Source: Eubacterium sp.
GTDB lineage: Bacteria; Bacillota; Clostridia; Lachnospirales; Lachnospiraceae
NCBI GenBank assembly: GCA_022764265.1
Contig: JALERO010000054.1
Location: 1-60,491 of the forward strand
Direction of reading: 5' to 3'
Length of the DNA stretch: 60,491 nt
This document shows positions 31,061 through 40,050 of the stretch, piece after piece (positions within the stretch are counted from its first letter, which is position 1; each line of letters starts with the position of its first letter). Under the pieces are notes generated by a model. That model did no database searches, was not told the DNA's origin, and saw nothing but the letters and a program-made list of their open reading frames with translations. The position numbers and the translations under genes are program-made.

Positions 31061-32767
31061 ATGTATACTGGTATTGGTGCATCTGCGGGGATTGGTATTG
31101 GTTCCGTTGTTGTTGTAAAAGAGCCTTCTCTGGCCTACAATAACGTGGCAATCAGTGATGTGGCTGCCGAAAAGGCACGCTTTAATGAAGCATTGGAAAA
31201 ATGTATTGCAAAGACACAGGCTATGGCAGAGGACATGAAGACCCGCGTTGGGGAAAAAGAAGCAGAGATTTTGGAAGGGCATGTTCTGCTTTTGATGGAC
31301 CCGGAAATGTCGAGTCAGATTGAGTCCAACATCGAGAATGAAAAGATGTGTGCAGAGGCTGCGGTAGAGCAGACCTGCGACTTGTTTGCACAGATGTTCT
31401 CCTCTCTTGAGGACGAAATGTTCCAGCAGAGAGCAACAGATGTCTGTGATATCAAGACAAGATTATTAAAGATTCTTCTTGATGTGGAAGATGTGGATCT
31501 CGCAAGTGTTCCGGAAGGAACTGTTCTTGTGGCAGAGGATCTTACACCTTCCATGACAGCAGGAATTAATCCTGCCAATGTTGCAGGTGTCCTAACTGAA
31601 ATCGGAGGCAAAACCTCCCACTCAGCTATCCTTGCAAGAGCGTTGGAGATTCCGGCAGTTCTCAGTATCGAGGGTATTGTAAGCAAAGTTGAAAATGGAC
31701 AGAAAGTTGTTCTGGATGGAACATCAGGACATGTTTTCCTTTCTCCGGATGAAGCCACTCTGGCAGAATATACAGAGAAAAGAGAAAAATATCTGGAAGA
31801 AAAAGCAGCACTTGCAGCATTTATCGGCAAAGAAAGCAGCACAGCAGACGGTCGTGTAGTTGAGTTATGTGCAAACATCGGAAAACCGGAAGATGCGCTG
31901 AAAGTTGTTGAGTGTGACGGTGAAGGTGTTGGTTTATTCCGTACAGAATTCCTGTTCATGGATCGTCCTCAGGTTCCTACAGAGGATGAGCAGTTTGAAG
32001 CTTATAAGAAAGTAGCGGAAACACTGGAAGGCAAACCGGTTATCATCCGTACATTAGATATTGGTGGAGATAAGGAGATTCCATATCTCGGCCTTGGAAA
32101 AGAGGAAAACCCATTCCTTGGATTCCGTGCAATCCGTCTCTGCCTGCAGAGAGAAGATTTATATCGTCCACAGTTAAGAGCGCTGCTTCGTGCAAGTGCT
32201 TTCGGCGATATTAAGATCATGGTACCTATGGTTACCTGTGTGGACGAGTTCCGTGCAGTGAAGACAATGCTGAAAGAAATCATGGCTGAACTGGATGAGA
32301 AATCCATTCCTTACAACAAAGATATCAAGGTTGGTATCATGGTAGAAACACCGGCAGCCAGCCTGATGGCTGATGTATTTGCCAAGGAAGCCGACTTCTT
32401 CAGTATTGGTACAAACGATCTTACACAGTATACGATGGCTGTTGACCGTGGTAATCCGGATGTGGCATATCTGTATTCTACGTATAATCCTGCTGTTCTT
32501 CGCTCCATTGAGAGAGTAATCAAAGCTGGAAAAGAAGGCGGAGCAATGGTTGGTATGTGTGGAGAAGCAGCAGCAGATCCATTACTGACTCCATTACTGT
32601 TATCCTTCGGATTAGACGAATTCAGTGTGAGTGCAACTTCCATTCTGGCAACCAGAAAGACCATTTCCCTCTGGACCATGGAAGAGGCAAACGCAGTTGC
32701 TGAGAAGGCAATGTCAATGGCAACAGAAGCTGAAATTCAGGAATACCTGAAATCAGTTGCAAAATAA
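31061..32767 (+). CDS. ptsI: PTS Enzyme I (phosphoenolpyruvate-protein phosphotransferase)
   Basis: A 568-residue enzyme that takes phosphate from PEP and hands it to HPr. The phospho-histidine is His187 in GGKTSHSAILARALEIPAV. The PEP-binding TIM barrel carries GVGLFRTEFLFM, FSIGTNDLTQYTMAVDRGN and the GMCGEAA segment with the catalytic Cys. Length is typical. It ends the ptsHI operon before a strong terminator. Confidence 0.98.
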   Translation: MYTGIGASAGIGIGSVVVVKEPSLAYNNVAISDVAAEKARFNEALEKCIAKTQAMAEDMKTRVGEKEAEILEGHVLLLMDPEMSSQIESNIENEKMCAEAAVEQTCDLFAQMFSSLEDEMFQQRATDVCDIKTRLLKILLDVEDVDLASVPEGTVLVAEDLTPSMTAGINPANVAGVLTEIGGKTSHSAILARALEIPAVLSIEGIVSKVENGQKVVLDGTSGHVFLSPDEATLAEYTEKREKYLEEKAALAAFIGKESSTADGRVVELCANIGKPEDALKVVECDGEGVGLFRTEFLFMDRPQVPTEDEQFEAYKKVAETLEGKPVIIRTLDIGGDKEIPYLGLGKEENPFLGFRAIRLCLQREDLYRPQLRALLRASAFGDIKIMVPMVTCVDEFRAVKTMLKEIMAELDEKSIPYNKDIKVGIMVETPAASLMADVFAKEADFFSIGTNDLTQYTMAVDRGNPDVAYLYSTYNPAVLRSIERVIKAGKEGGAMVGMCGEAAADPLLTPLLLSFGLDEFSVSATSILATRKTISLWTMEEANAVAEKAMSMATEAEIQEYLKSVAK

Positions 32768-32828
32768 TAGTGTTATATCATGTGGTGGTCAGACAATTTA
32801 CTGGATAGCCATAATGAATAGACGTAGG

Positions 32829-32860
32829 AGAAAAGGGTGTTGGAAAACACCCTTTTCTTG
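32829..32860 (+). terminator. Rho-independent terminator of ptsHI
   Basis: A 13-bp perfect stem (AGAAAAGGGTGTT with AACACCCTTTTCT) closed by a GGAA loop. An in-frame TTG at 32837 that could extend the helicase gene lies inside the stem and is rejected as a start. Confidence 0.85.
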
Positions 32861-32887
32861 ATTGAGAAAATAATGGAAGGCAGAAAG

Positions 32888-34945
32888 ATGAGCGGACATT
32901 TCAATGAAGAACAGAAAAAAGCAATCACACATAGAGAAGGTCCCGCAATGGTACTGGCAGGACCGGGCTCAGGAAAGACTCTTGTCATTACTTATCGGGT
33001 GAAGTGGCTCATTGAGTACGCGGGAATTCGTCCGGATAATATTTTGGTTATCACATTTACAAGGGCAGCTGCACAGGAGATGAAAAAAAGATTTCAGCAA
33101 TTTCAGGGGCTGGAGAATGCACCGGTTATGTTCGGCACATTCCATTCTGTGTTTTTCATGATTCTCCGATATGCTTATCGATACACCGGACAAAATATCA
33201 TTCGTGAAGAAGACAGAAGACGATTTATCAAAGAAATTGTGGAAGAACTGGAGCTGGAGATTGAGGATGAGACAGAATTCATTACCGGTATTCTCAATGA
33301 GATCGGTTTTGTAAAAGGAGAGATGATTTCTCTTTCCATGTATCACAGCAGCAATTGTGCTGATGAACTGTTTGTAAAAATATATCAGGGGTACGAAGAA
33401 CGACTTCGAAGAAATCAGATGCTGGATTTTGATGATATGCTGGTATTCTGCTATGAGCTTTTAAAGGAGAGGCCGGATATACTTGCCATGTGGCAAAAAA
33501 AGTTTCAATATATTTTGGTAGATGAATTTCAGGATATTAACCGGATTCAATATGAGATCGTGAAGATGCTGGCAGGAGATGCCGGCAATTTATTTATTGT
33601 TGGTGATGATGATCAGTCAATCTATCGTTTTCGGGGTGCGAAGCCGGAGATTATGCTTGGATTTCAGAAGGATTATCCACAGGCAGAGAAAATCATTCTG
33701 GGTATAAATTATCGCTGCAGCAAAGAAATTGTGGACAGTGCAGAGAGATTGATCGGGCATAATAAGAAAAGATATGAGAAACATATGCAGGCGGCCAGGG
33801 GAGAGAAAGTTCCCTTGGTATACCGTCAATTTGATAATGTGGGAGAGGAATGTAAGGATATTATCGAAGGAATTCGATTCTATCAGAAAAAAGGAATTCC
33901 GCTGGAGCAGATGGCGGTAATTTTTCGGACGAACTCTCAGCCGAGACTTCTGGTGGGACGGTTAATGGAATATAATATCCCGTTTCAGATGCGAGACACG
34001 ATTCCCAATATTTTCGAACACTGGATTGCCAGAAATATTATTACTTATCTGAAACTTGCCGGCGGTGCCAGAGATCGTTCTCTGTTTTTGCAGGTGATGA
34101 ATCGGCCGAAGCGGTATATTTCAAGAAAAATGATTGCGGATTCTGCCACGATCAGCTTTCAGGATTTAAAACAGCAGACCTTTGGGAAAAAGTGGCTTTA
34201 TGAAAAAATAGACAAAATGGAAATGGATTTATATTTGCTGAAAAAAATGGAGCCTTATGCGGCAATTCAGTACATACGCCATGGGATTGGATATGACGAC
34301 TATATTGCAGAGTATGCGCAATTTCGGCGAATGAATCCCGATGATCTGGAAGAGATTCTGGATCAGATTCAGGAGAGTGCGAAAGAGTATCATTCCACAG
34401 AGGAATGGTTTGATTATATAGAGGCTTACGGACAGGAATTGAGAGAGCAGATGGAAGCCGGACGAAAGGTGGAAAAAGATGGGGTGACACTCACTACCAT
34501 GCACAGTTCAAAGGGGCTGGAATATGATGTGGTTTTTGTGATGGACATAAATGAAGGAATAACCCCTCATAAGAAGGCAGTGAAGGATGCGGACCTGGAG
34601 GAAGAAAGAAGGCTTATGTATGTAGCACTGACAAGGGCGAGGACCTATCTTTTTCTCTATTCTGTCAAAGAACTGTACCAAAAGGAAGCGAAAGTATCCA
34701 GATATATCAGTGAAATCCGGTATGACCCTCAGGTCTACCGGGAAGGACAGCGGGTTTCCCATAAAAAATTTGGCGCTGGTACTATTAAGGCAGTAGAAAA
34801 AGACAAAATATCGATTCAGTTTGATAAAAGCAAACGGATGAAGACATTTTCCCTGTCCTTTATGCTGGAACAGAATCTTTTAAAAGTGATTCCAATCCAG
34901 AAATCAGAAAATAATTCCACAAATGACATATCTATGATAGAATAA
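32888..34945 (+). CDS. UvrD/PcrA-type DNA helicase
   Basis: A 685-residue superfamily 1A 3'-5' helicase. ATG 32888 follows GGAAGG. Walker A GPGSGKT is at 25-31. DEFQDIN (motif II), GDDDQSIYRFRGA (motif III), TMHSSKGLEYDVVFV (motif V) and EERRLMYVALTRAR (motif VI) are all intact. The C-terminus (QRVSHKKFGAGTIKAVEKDKISIQFD) matches the PcrA/UvrD Tudor-like domain that contacts RNA polymerase. It is somewhat shorter than B. subtilis PcrA (739), so it may be a second UvrD-like helicase. No ligA neighbour is present. Confidence 0.9.
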   Translation: MSGHFNEEQKKAITHREGPAMVLAGPGSGKTLVITYRVKWLIEYAGIRPDNILVITFTRAAAQEMKKRFQQFQGLENAPVMFGTFHSVFFMILRYAYRYTGQNIIREEDRRRFIKEIVEELELEIEDETEFITGILNEIGFVKGEMISLSMYHSSNCADELFVKIYQGYEERLRRNQMLDFDDMLVFCYELLKERPDILAMWQKKFQYILVDEFQDINRIQYEIVKMLAGDAGNLFIVGDDDQSIYRFRGAKPEIMLGFQKDYPQAEKIILGINYRCSKEIVDSAERLIGHNKKRYEKHMQAARGEKVPLVYRQFDNVGEECKDIIEGIRFYQKKGIPLEQMAVIFRTNSQPRLLVGRLMEYNIPFQMRDTIPNIFEHWIARNIITYLKLAGGARDRSLFLQVMNRPKRYISRKMIADSATISFQDLKQQTFGKKWLYEKIDKMEMDLYLLKKMEPYAAIQYIRHGIGYDDYIAEYAQFRRMNPDDLEEILDQIQESAKEYHSTEEWFDYIEAYGQELREQMEAGRKVEKDGVTLTTMHSSKGLEYDVVFVMDINEGITPHKKAVKDADLEEERRLMYVALTRARTYLFLYSVKELYQKEAKVSRYISEIRYDPQVYREGQRVSHKKFGAGTIKAVEKDKISIQFDKSKRMKTFSLSFMLEQNLLKVIPIQKSENNSTNDISMIE

Positions 34946-35012
34946 GCTGTGTTTGCATTTTAAAGAGAAGCAGGCAACACTATGCCTGTGATACTTACAG
35001 GAGGTTAGATTT

Positions 35013-35831
35013 ATGATATTAGAAATGTTGAAAGTCATTTTGCTCGGTATCGTAGAGGGAATCACAGAATGGCTGCCTATCAGTTCAACCGGGCATATGA
35101 TTCTGGTCGATGAATTTATTAAGCTGAATGTTTCAGAAGCTTTTATGGAAATGTTCCTTGTTGTGATTCAGCTGGGAGCAATTCTGGCTGTGTGTGTGCT
35201 CTATTTTCATAAGCTGAATCCGTTCAGTCCGAAAAAGACAACAGTACAGAAGAAAGAGACCCTTCAATTATGGGGAAAGGTTATTGTCGGATGCGTGCCG
35301 GCAGCAATTATCGGTATATTATTTGATGATACGATAGATGCGTTATTTTATAATCCGCAGACCGTTTCCTTTACTTTGATTCTTTACGGTATTTTATTTA
35401 TTGTCGTGGAGAATTATAATAAAAACAGAAAGCCGTCCACCAACACACTGGCAGATCTGACCTATAAAACAGCAATTTTTATCGGATGTTTTCAGATTCT
35501 CGCATTGATTCCGGGTACCTCCCGTTCCGGAGCAACGATTCTTGGAGCAATGATTCTTGGTACCTCCCGTTTTGTGGCAGCGGAATATTCTTTCTTTTTA
35601 TCCATTCCGGTCATGTTCGGGGCAAGTCTTTTGAAGATGTTGAAATATGGTTTCAGTTTTACCGGCAATGAAATGCTGTATCTCATTGTGGGAATGGTGG
35701 TCGCTTTCGCAGTATCCATCCTGGCAATTAAGTTTCTACTGGGATATATTAAGAAAAATGACTTTAAAGCCTTTGGTGTATATCGAATTGTTCTCGGTGT
35801 GATTGTTGCCGCTTACTTTTTATTGCGGTAA
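35013..35831 (+). CDS. uppP: Undecaprenyl-diphosphatase (UppP/BacA family)
   Basis: A 272-residue integral membrane phosphatase that recycles undecaprenyl diphosphate, the wall lipid carrier; overproduction gives bacitracin resistance. The two conserved loops are seen: [15 protein letters not shown] (about 14-28) and [10 protein letters not shown] (about 165-174). It starts after AGGAGG. Confidence 0.96.
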   Translation: MILEMLKVILLGIVEGITEWLPISSTGHMILVDEFIKLNVSEAFMEMFLVVIQLGAILAVCVLYFHKLNPFSPKKTTVQKKETLQLWGKVIVGCVPAAIIGILFDDTIDALFYNPQTVSFTLILYGILFIVVENYNKNRKPSTNTLADLTYKTAIFIGCFQILALIPGTSRSGATILGAMILGTSRFVAAEYSFFLSIPVMFGASLLKMLKYGFSFTGNEMLYLIVGMVVAFAVSILAIKFLLGYIKKNDFKAFGVYRIVLGVIVAAYFLLR

Positions 35832-35852
35832 AGAGAGAATGGGGATAGATTA

Positions 35853-36416
35853 ATGAAGCGATTAACCATTACGCAGTGGTGTCAGAAACGAATCAGAGAG
35901 ATGGTGGAATCTCCGGAATTCTGTATTGATGCCACGGCGGGAACCGGAAGAGACACGGTATTCTTGTGCTCTCTGCTAAGGCATGGTGGCAGAGTTCTTG
36001 CCATGGATGTGCAGGAGCAGGCCCTTGAACAGACCAGAGAGCGTCTGAAAAAAGTATCCTGTGAGGAACAGGTACAGCTGGTTTTGGATGGGCATCAACA
36101 TATGGACAGATATTGTGACGAAGAATCGGCTGATCTGATCATGTTTAATCTCGGTTATCTTCCGGGAGGAGATCACAATATGGCAACCACTGCCGATACG
36201 ACTCTGGAAGCCCTTGATAAGAGTCTCAGGATTCTGAAAGAAGGTGGACTCGTTTCTCTGATGATCTACAGTGGAGGAGACACCGGTTTTGAGGAAAAAA
36301 ATGCAGTGATGGCATGGCTCAAAGAACTGGATTCTCATCGATATACCGTTCTGGTGGAAGATTTCTATAATAAGCCAAATCATCCGCCACTGCCGGTCTT
36401 TATCTGGAAACGATAG
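35853..36416 (+). CDS. YtqB-family SAM-dependent methyltransferase
   Basis: A 187-residue class I methyltransferase. The SAM-binding motif is DATAGTGRDTVFL (about 26-38), followed by an acidic motif II (LAMDVQ) and the FNLGYLPGGDH catalytic loop. The family (pfam rRNA_methylase, B. subtilis YtqB) is annotated as putative rRNA methylase; B. subtilis-type members have been linked to tRNA wobble-uridine modification (MnmM). It follows uppP by 21 bp. Confidence 0.88.
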   Translation: MKRLTITQWCQKRIREMVESPEFCIDATAGTGRDTVFLCSLLRHGGRVLAMDVQEQALEQTRERLKKVSCEEQVQLVLDGHQHMDRYCDEESADLIMFNLGYLPGGDHNMATTADTTLEALDKSLRILKEGGLVSLMIYSGGDTGFEEKNAVMAWLKELDSHRYTVLVEDFYNKPNHPPLPVFIWKR

Positions 36417-36487
36417 ATTCATAATTAAAAGATATAATATATTCATATTCATTGAAACACAGTGAAAAAGGAGGTAAAGAGGGATTT

Positions 36488-37255
36488 ATGAGCATTATAA
36501 AAGAAACCGCAACCGTTGTCAGTCAGAAAGAGATTGGAACCGGAATTTTTGATATGGTGCTTCTTTTCCCAAAGGGAGCAAAAGAGGCAAAACCGGGACA
36601 ATTTCTCGCCATGTATGTCAATGACCAGACGAAACTTTTACCGAGGCCAATCAGTATCTGCGGTATAGACGCTGCTGCCGGTACTCTCCGGGTTGTCTAT
36701 CGGATTGCCGGAGAGGGAACCAGACAATTTTCCGAGATGAAGGCCGGGGATACTCTTGAGGTCATGGGTCCTCTTGGCAACGGTTTTGATATGAAAGACG
36801 AAAAGGCGATTATTGTCGGAGGTGGTATCGGAATTCCGCCTATGCTTGAGCTGGCAAAACAGCTGGAGTGTGAGAAGACGGTTGTCCTGGGATATCGGGA
36901 TGAATTATTCTTAAAAGAAGAATTCGAACAAGTGGCTGATGTGAAGGTGGCGACAGAAGATGGAAGCTGCGGAACCCAGGGAACCGTTATCGATGCTATT
37001 AAAGCCTGCAATGTGGAAGGTGCCGTAATTTATGCCTGCGGTCCGATGCCGATGTTAAAAGCACTGGCAGAATACGCACAAGAACATCAGATGGAAGCCC
37101 AGATTTCACTGGAAGAAAGAATGGCCTGTGGAATCGGAGCATGCCTTGGCTGTATCTGTAAATCAAAAGAAAAAGACCATCATACCAACGTAAATAATAA
37201 GCGGATTTGTAAAGATGGTCCGGTATTTGACGCAAAGGAGGTTGTATTTCAATGA
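36488..37255 (+). CDS. pyrK: Dihydroorotate dehydrogenase B electron-transfer subunit
   Basis: A 255-residue FAD and [2Fe-2S] protein that carries electrons from PyrD to NAD. The FAD-binding RPISICGID segment is about 59-67. An NAD-binding GGGIGIPPMLELAK lies near 115. The C-terminal cluster is ACGIGACLGCICK with the fourth Cys in RICKDGPVF. ATG 36488 is used (AGGAGG and GAGGG upstream); an earlier TTG at 36452 lacks a site. It overlaps pyrD by 4 bp. Confidence 0.95.
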   Translation: MSIIKETATVVSQKEIGTGIFDMVLLFPKGAKEAKPGQFLAMYVNDQTKLLPRPISICGIDAAAGTLRVVYRIAGEGTRQFSEMKAGDTLEVMGPLGNGFDMKDEKAIIVGGGIGIPPMLELAKQLECEKTVVLGYRDELFLKEEFEQVADVKVATEDGSCGTQGTVIDAIKACNVEGAVIYACGPMPMLKALAEYAQEHQMEAQISLEERMACGIGACLGCICKSKEKDHHTNVNNKRICKDGPVFDAKEVVFQ

Positions 37256-38151
37256 ATTTAGAAGTGAAAGTCGCAGGAGTAACTTTTAAGAATCCCGTTA
37301 CCACAGCTTCCGGAACCTTCGGATCCGGTGCGGAATTTGAAGAATTTGTTGATCTCTCCGCCCTTGGTGCAGTAACTACGAAGGGTGTTGCCAATGTGCC
37401 GTGGGAGGGCAATCCTACTCCGCGTATTGCTGAAACCTACGGTGGTATGCTCAATGCGGTGGGATTGCAGAACCCGGGAATCGAGCTGTTCTGTAAAAGA
37501 GATATTCCACATTTGAAGGAAAAAGGGGCATCCATTATTGTAAATGTATGTGGTCGTTCTATGGAAGATTACGTCGATGTGGTAGAACGCCTTCAGGATG
37601 AACCTGTAGACTTGCTGGAAATCAATGTCTCCTGCCCAAATGTGAAAGCCGGAGGCATTGCCTTTGGACAGAATCCGGATGCACTTTATGAGATTACCAA
37701 AGCGGTCAAAGCAAAGGCAAAACAGCCTATCATCATGAAACTTAGTCCGAATGTGACGGACATTACGGAGATGGCAAGAGCAGCAGAAGCCGGTGGAAGC
37801 GATGCCCTCTCTCTGATTAATACCATTACCGGAATGAAAATTGATATTCATAGAAGGAAGTTTGTCCTGGCCAATCAGACCGGAGGTTTATCCGGTCCAG
37901 CCATTAAGCCGGTGGCAGTGCGGATGATCTATCAGGTGCATAAAGCCTGCAAACTCCCAATCATCGGAATGGGTGGTGTTATGACCGGAGAGGATGCCAT
38001 TGAGCTGATGATGGCAGGTGCCACCATGGTATCTGTGGGAACTGCCAATTTCCACAATCCGAGAGCCACCATGGATGTTTTACAGGGAATCCGTGACTAT
38101 ATGGAACGCTATCAGATTCAGGATATCAACGAGATCATTGGTTGCATGTAA
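37252..38151 (+). CDS. pyrD: Dihydroorotate dehydrogenase B, catalytic subunit
   Basis: A 299-residue class 1B FMN enzyme oxidising dihydroorotate to orotate. The catalytic Cys is in EINVSCPNVKAGG, typical of class 1 enzymes. PIIMKLSPNVTDI and GMGGVMTGEDAIELMMAGATMVSVGTAN form the FMN phosphate site. It overlaps pyrK in an ATGA arrangement, so the heterotetramer subunits are made in step. Confidence 0.97.
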   Translation: MNLEVKVAGVTFKNPVTTASGTFGSGAEFEEFVDLSALGAVTTKGVANVPWEGNPTPRIAETYGGMLNAVGLQNPGIELFCKRDIPHLKEKGASIIVNVCGRSMEDYVDVVERLQDEPVDLLEINVSCPNVKAGGIAFGQNPDALYEITKAVKAKAKQPIIMKLSPNVTDITEMARAAEAGGSDALSLINTITGMKIDIHRRKFVLANQTGGLSGPAIKPVAVRMIYQVHKACKLPIIGMGGVMTGEDAIELMMAGATMVSVGTANFHNPRATMDVLQGIRDYMERYQIQDINEIIGCM

Positions 38152-38165
38152 ACCTTTGTCAAAGA

Positions 38166-38194
38166 TTGAAAATCCAAAAAAGATATGATACACT
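38166..38194 (+). promoter_or_regulatory. Possible promoter upstream of pyrE
   Basis: TTGAAA at 38166-38171, a 17-nt spacer and TACACT at 38189-38194 (4/6 to consensus). It precedes the palindrome at 38205. Confidence 0.35.
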
Positions 38195-38204
38195 AAATTC
38201 AAAT

Positions 38205-38271
38205 ATGGGGTCGTAACTGGTGAACTTATCAGACCTCTGTTACCTTTTATGTTCACCGGTTCTGATCCCAT
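38205..38271 (+). repeat. REP-like long palindrome, copy A (pyrD-pyrE gap)
   Basis: A 21-bp imperfect stem: arms 38205-38225 and 38251-38271, with three G-T pairs and one mismatch, closed by a 25-nt loop. It shares GGGGTC, GGTGAAC and TTATGTTCACCGG with copy B at 44512-44574, and both loops are 25 nt. There is no T-run after it. Such GGGGTC-ended palindromes resemble REP elements moved by Y1 (RAYT/IS200-like) transposases; none is encoded here. A pyrE leader role is the alternative. Confidence 0.6.
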
Positions 38272-38302
38272 CTACAAAAATATATAAGGAGATTTAAGAA
38301 CG

Positions 38303-38977
38303 ATGGAACAATACAAAAAAGAGTTTATTGAATTTATGATTGATTGCAATGTATTGAAATTTGGTGATTTTGTTACCAAGAGTGGAAGAAAGACACCGTT
38401 CTTTGTCAATACAGGTTTCTATCGCACCGGTTCTCAGCTGAAACGTCTTGGTGAATATTATGCTCAGGCAATCAGTGATAAGTTCGGGTTTGATTTCGAT
38501 GTGCTGTTTGGACCTGCTTATAAAGGAATTCCGCTCAGCGTGGCTGCAACCATCGCGATTTCAGATAAATTCGGAAAGGATATCCGGTACTGCAGCAACC
38601 GAAAAGAAGTAAAGGATCACGGAGATAAAGGTATCCTTTTGGGAAGTCCGATTCAGGATGGGGACAAGATTGTTATCATTGAGGATGTGACTACCGCCGG
38701 AACTTCTATTCAGGAGACGCTTCCGATCGTGAAAGCTCAGGGCGATGTGGAAGTGCTGGGACTTGTCGTTTCCGTTGACCGTATGGAACGGGGACAGGGC
38801 GAGAAGAGCGCACTGGAAGAGATCAGTGAGAAATACGGCATGGAGACTACTGCCATCGTAACCATGGCAGAAGTGGTGGAACATCTGTATAATAAACCAT
38901 ATAAAGGACAAATTATCATCAACGATGAGCTTAAGGCAGCCATCGATGCTTATTATGAGAAATATGGAGTAAAATAA
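38303..38977 (+). CDS. pyrE: Orotate phosphoribosyltransferase
   Basis: A 224-residue enzyme that joins orotate to PRPP to give OMP. The PRPP loop is IVIIEDVTTAGTSIQE (about 120-135). The FGPAYKGIPL segment binds the base side and NRKEVKDHGDKG is the flexible catalytic loop. It is preceded by AAGGAG and palindrome copy A. OMP then goes to PyrF encoded 5 kb downstream. Confidence 0.96.
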   Translation: MEQYKKEFIEFMIDCNVLKFGDFVTKSGRKTPFFVNTGFYRTGSQLKRLGEYYAQAISDKFGFDFDVLFGPAYKGIPLSVAATIAISDKFGKDIRYCSNRKEVKDHGDKGILLGSPIQDGDKIVIIEDVTTAGTSIQETLPIVKAQGDVEVLGLVVSVDRMERGQGEKSALEEISEKYGMETTAIVTMAEVVEHLYNKPYKGQIIINDELKAAIDAYYEKYGVK

Positions 38978-39003
38978 TCGACATAAAGGAGGATCTGTTA
39001 TTC

Positions 39004-39156
39004 ATGAATGAAAAAATTTTTAAAACATTAAGCCAGATTGGAGTATCCGGGATTGTTGTCGGTGTGTTATGTATCGTTTCAGGAATCAGCCTGGGGGTTC
39101 TCTCCATTATCAATGGGGCTCGTGCATTGCATGAAAAAAAGAATATTATGATCTGA
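39004..39156 (+). CDS. Small membrane protein, 50 residues
   Basis: A short frame after AAAGGAGG (11 nt before the ATG). The product has a charged start (MNEKIFKTLS), one long hydrophobic segment at about 12-37 with Gly/Ser spacing (SGIVVGVLCIVSGISLGVLS), and a basic tail (RALHEKKN). It is likely a single-span or hairpin membrane peptide. It lies 26 bp after pyrE and ends just before a perfect hairpin. I do not recognise a family. Confidence 0.65.
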   Translation: MNEKIFKTLSQIGVSGIVVGVLCIVSGISLGVLSIINGARALHEKKNIMI

Positions 39157-39165
39157 TATTATGTA

Positions 39166-39193
39166 GCAGGAATCGGTTTATGCCGATTCCTGC
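39166..39193 (+). terminator. Probable terminator after the small membrane protein
   Basis: A perfect 11-bp stem (GCAGGAATCGG with CCGATTCCTGC) and a 6-nt loop. The T-tail is short (ATTTG), so termination may be partial. Confidence 0.6.
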
Positions 39194-39223
39194 ATTTGAA
39201 ATATTGGAAGGAACATCAGAACA

Positions 39224-39718
39224 TTGAAAAAGAAGACCAGAAAAGAAATTGGCTTGTTAAGCCTGTTTTTGTTGATAATATATGTCGGAATCGTCGTATA
39301 TTTTGTGTTATTCAGCGACCGTCTTGGGCGTGTGGACGGTTATAGTACGTATCGGTATAATCTGGTACCGTTTGAAGAAATACGCCGGTTTATTCAGTAT
39401 AGGGATTATGTTACCACAGGTGCATTTATATTGAATCTGATTGGAAATCTTCTGGTATTTTTTCCTGTTGGTTTTCTGGTTCCTATATGGAAAACAAATA
39501 AAAAAGGGTGCCTCTGGATCATACTCTATTCGTTTCTGTTCAGCCTTTGTATAGAAAGTCTGCAGCTGGTAACGAAGGTGGGCGTCTTTGATGTGGATGA
39601 TTTGCTGCTCAATACTCTTGGTGGTGTCTTCGGGTGGATTTGTTATAAAATACTGTTGACAGTTTTTCACTGGATGATGGAGAAAAAAGTAAAAAAGGCA
39701 AATCAGAAAGAAGGGTAA
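39224..39718 (+). CDS. VanZ family membrane protein
   Basis: A 164-residue protein with four hydrophobic helices and the VanZ-domain features: RYNLVPFEEI, NLIGNLLVFFPVGFLVP and the acidic LCIESLQL...GVFDVDDLLLNTLGG segment. Members are named after the teicoplanin-resistance accessory protein, but most are of unknown function; nothing suggests a vancomycin cluster here. The start is a TTG with a moderately spaced GGAAGGA; no better ATG exists. Confidence 0.8.
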   Translation: MKKKTRKEIGLLSLFLLIIYVGIVVYFVLFSDRLGRVDGYSTYRYNLVPFEEIRRFIQYRDYVTTGAFILNLIGNLLVFFPVGFLVPIWKTNKKGCLWIILYSFLFSLCIESLQLVTKVGVFDVDDLLLNTLGGVFGWICYKILLTVFHWMMEKKVKKANQKEG

Positions 39719-39723
39719 AAAGA

Positions 39724-40032
39724 ATGACAACGAGAAATGTATTATCTTTTTCGGAAAAAAAGGTATCAAAAAACGCGATCATTACCCTGGTTATGGGAAT
39801 TGTGGAAATTGTCGGATTTTTGCTGCTGTTATTGATTTCAATTCTCAGCAGAGGAAAACTGAATCTATTTGGTGGATATATTGGATGCCTTCTGGTACTT
39901 CTGGCATTTTTCGGAGTACTTTGGGGCGTTTTGAGTTATGATGATGTGAAAACGAATCAACGTTTTAAGATTTCCGGTATCTGTCTGAATGTGATTGTCA
40001 TATTTTTAGGAATTACTTTTGTGATGTTGTAA
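39724..40032 (+). CDS. Small multi-span membrane protein
   Basis: A 102-residue protein with three hydrophobic segments (about 18-41, 48-70 and 80-101) and a short charged N-terminus. No motif for a function is visible. It is 5 bp after the VanZ-like gene, with AGAAGGG as ribosome-binding site, so the two are probably co-translated. Confidence 0.72.
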   Translation: MTTRNVLSFSEKKVSKNAIITLVMGIVEIVGFLLLLLISILSRGKLNLFGGYIGCLLVLLAFFGVLWGVLSYDDVKTNQRFKISGICLNVIVIFLGITFVML

Positions 40033-40050
40033 TATCATAGAAGAAAAATA

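Noticed and set aside
38195-38302. PyrR-type attenuator or riboswitch before pyrE
   Set aside because: The palindrome has no T-run and no recognisable PyrR-binding loop, and a related copy lies after pyrF, so a dispersed element fits better.
39224-39718. Glycopeptide resistance suggested by VanZ
   Set aside because: No van ligase, dehydrogenase, dipeptidase or regulator genes are present; VanZ-family proteins are widespread without resistance.
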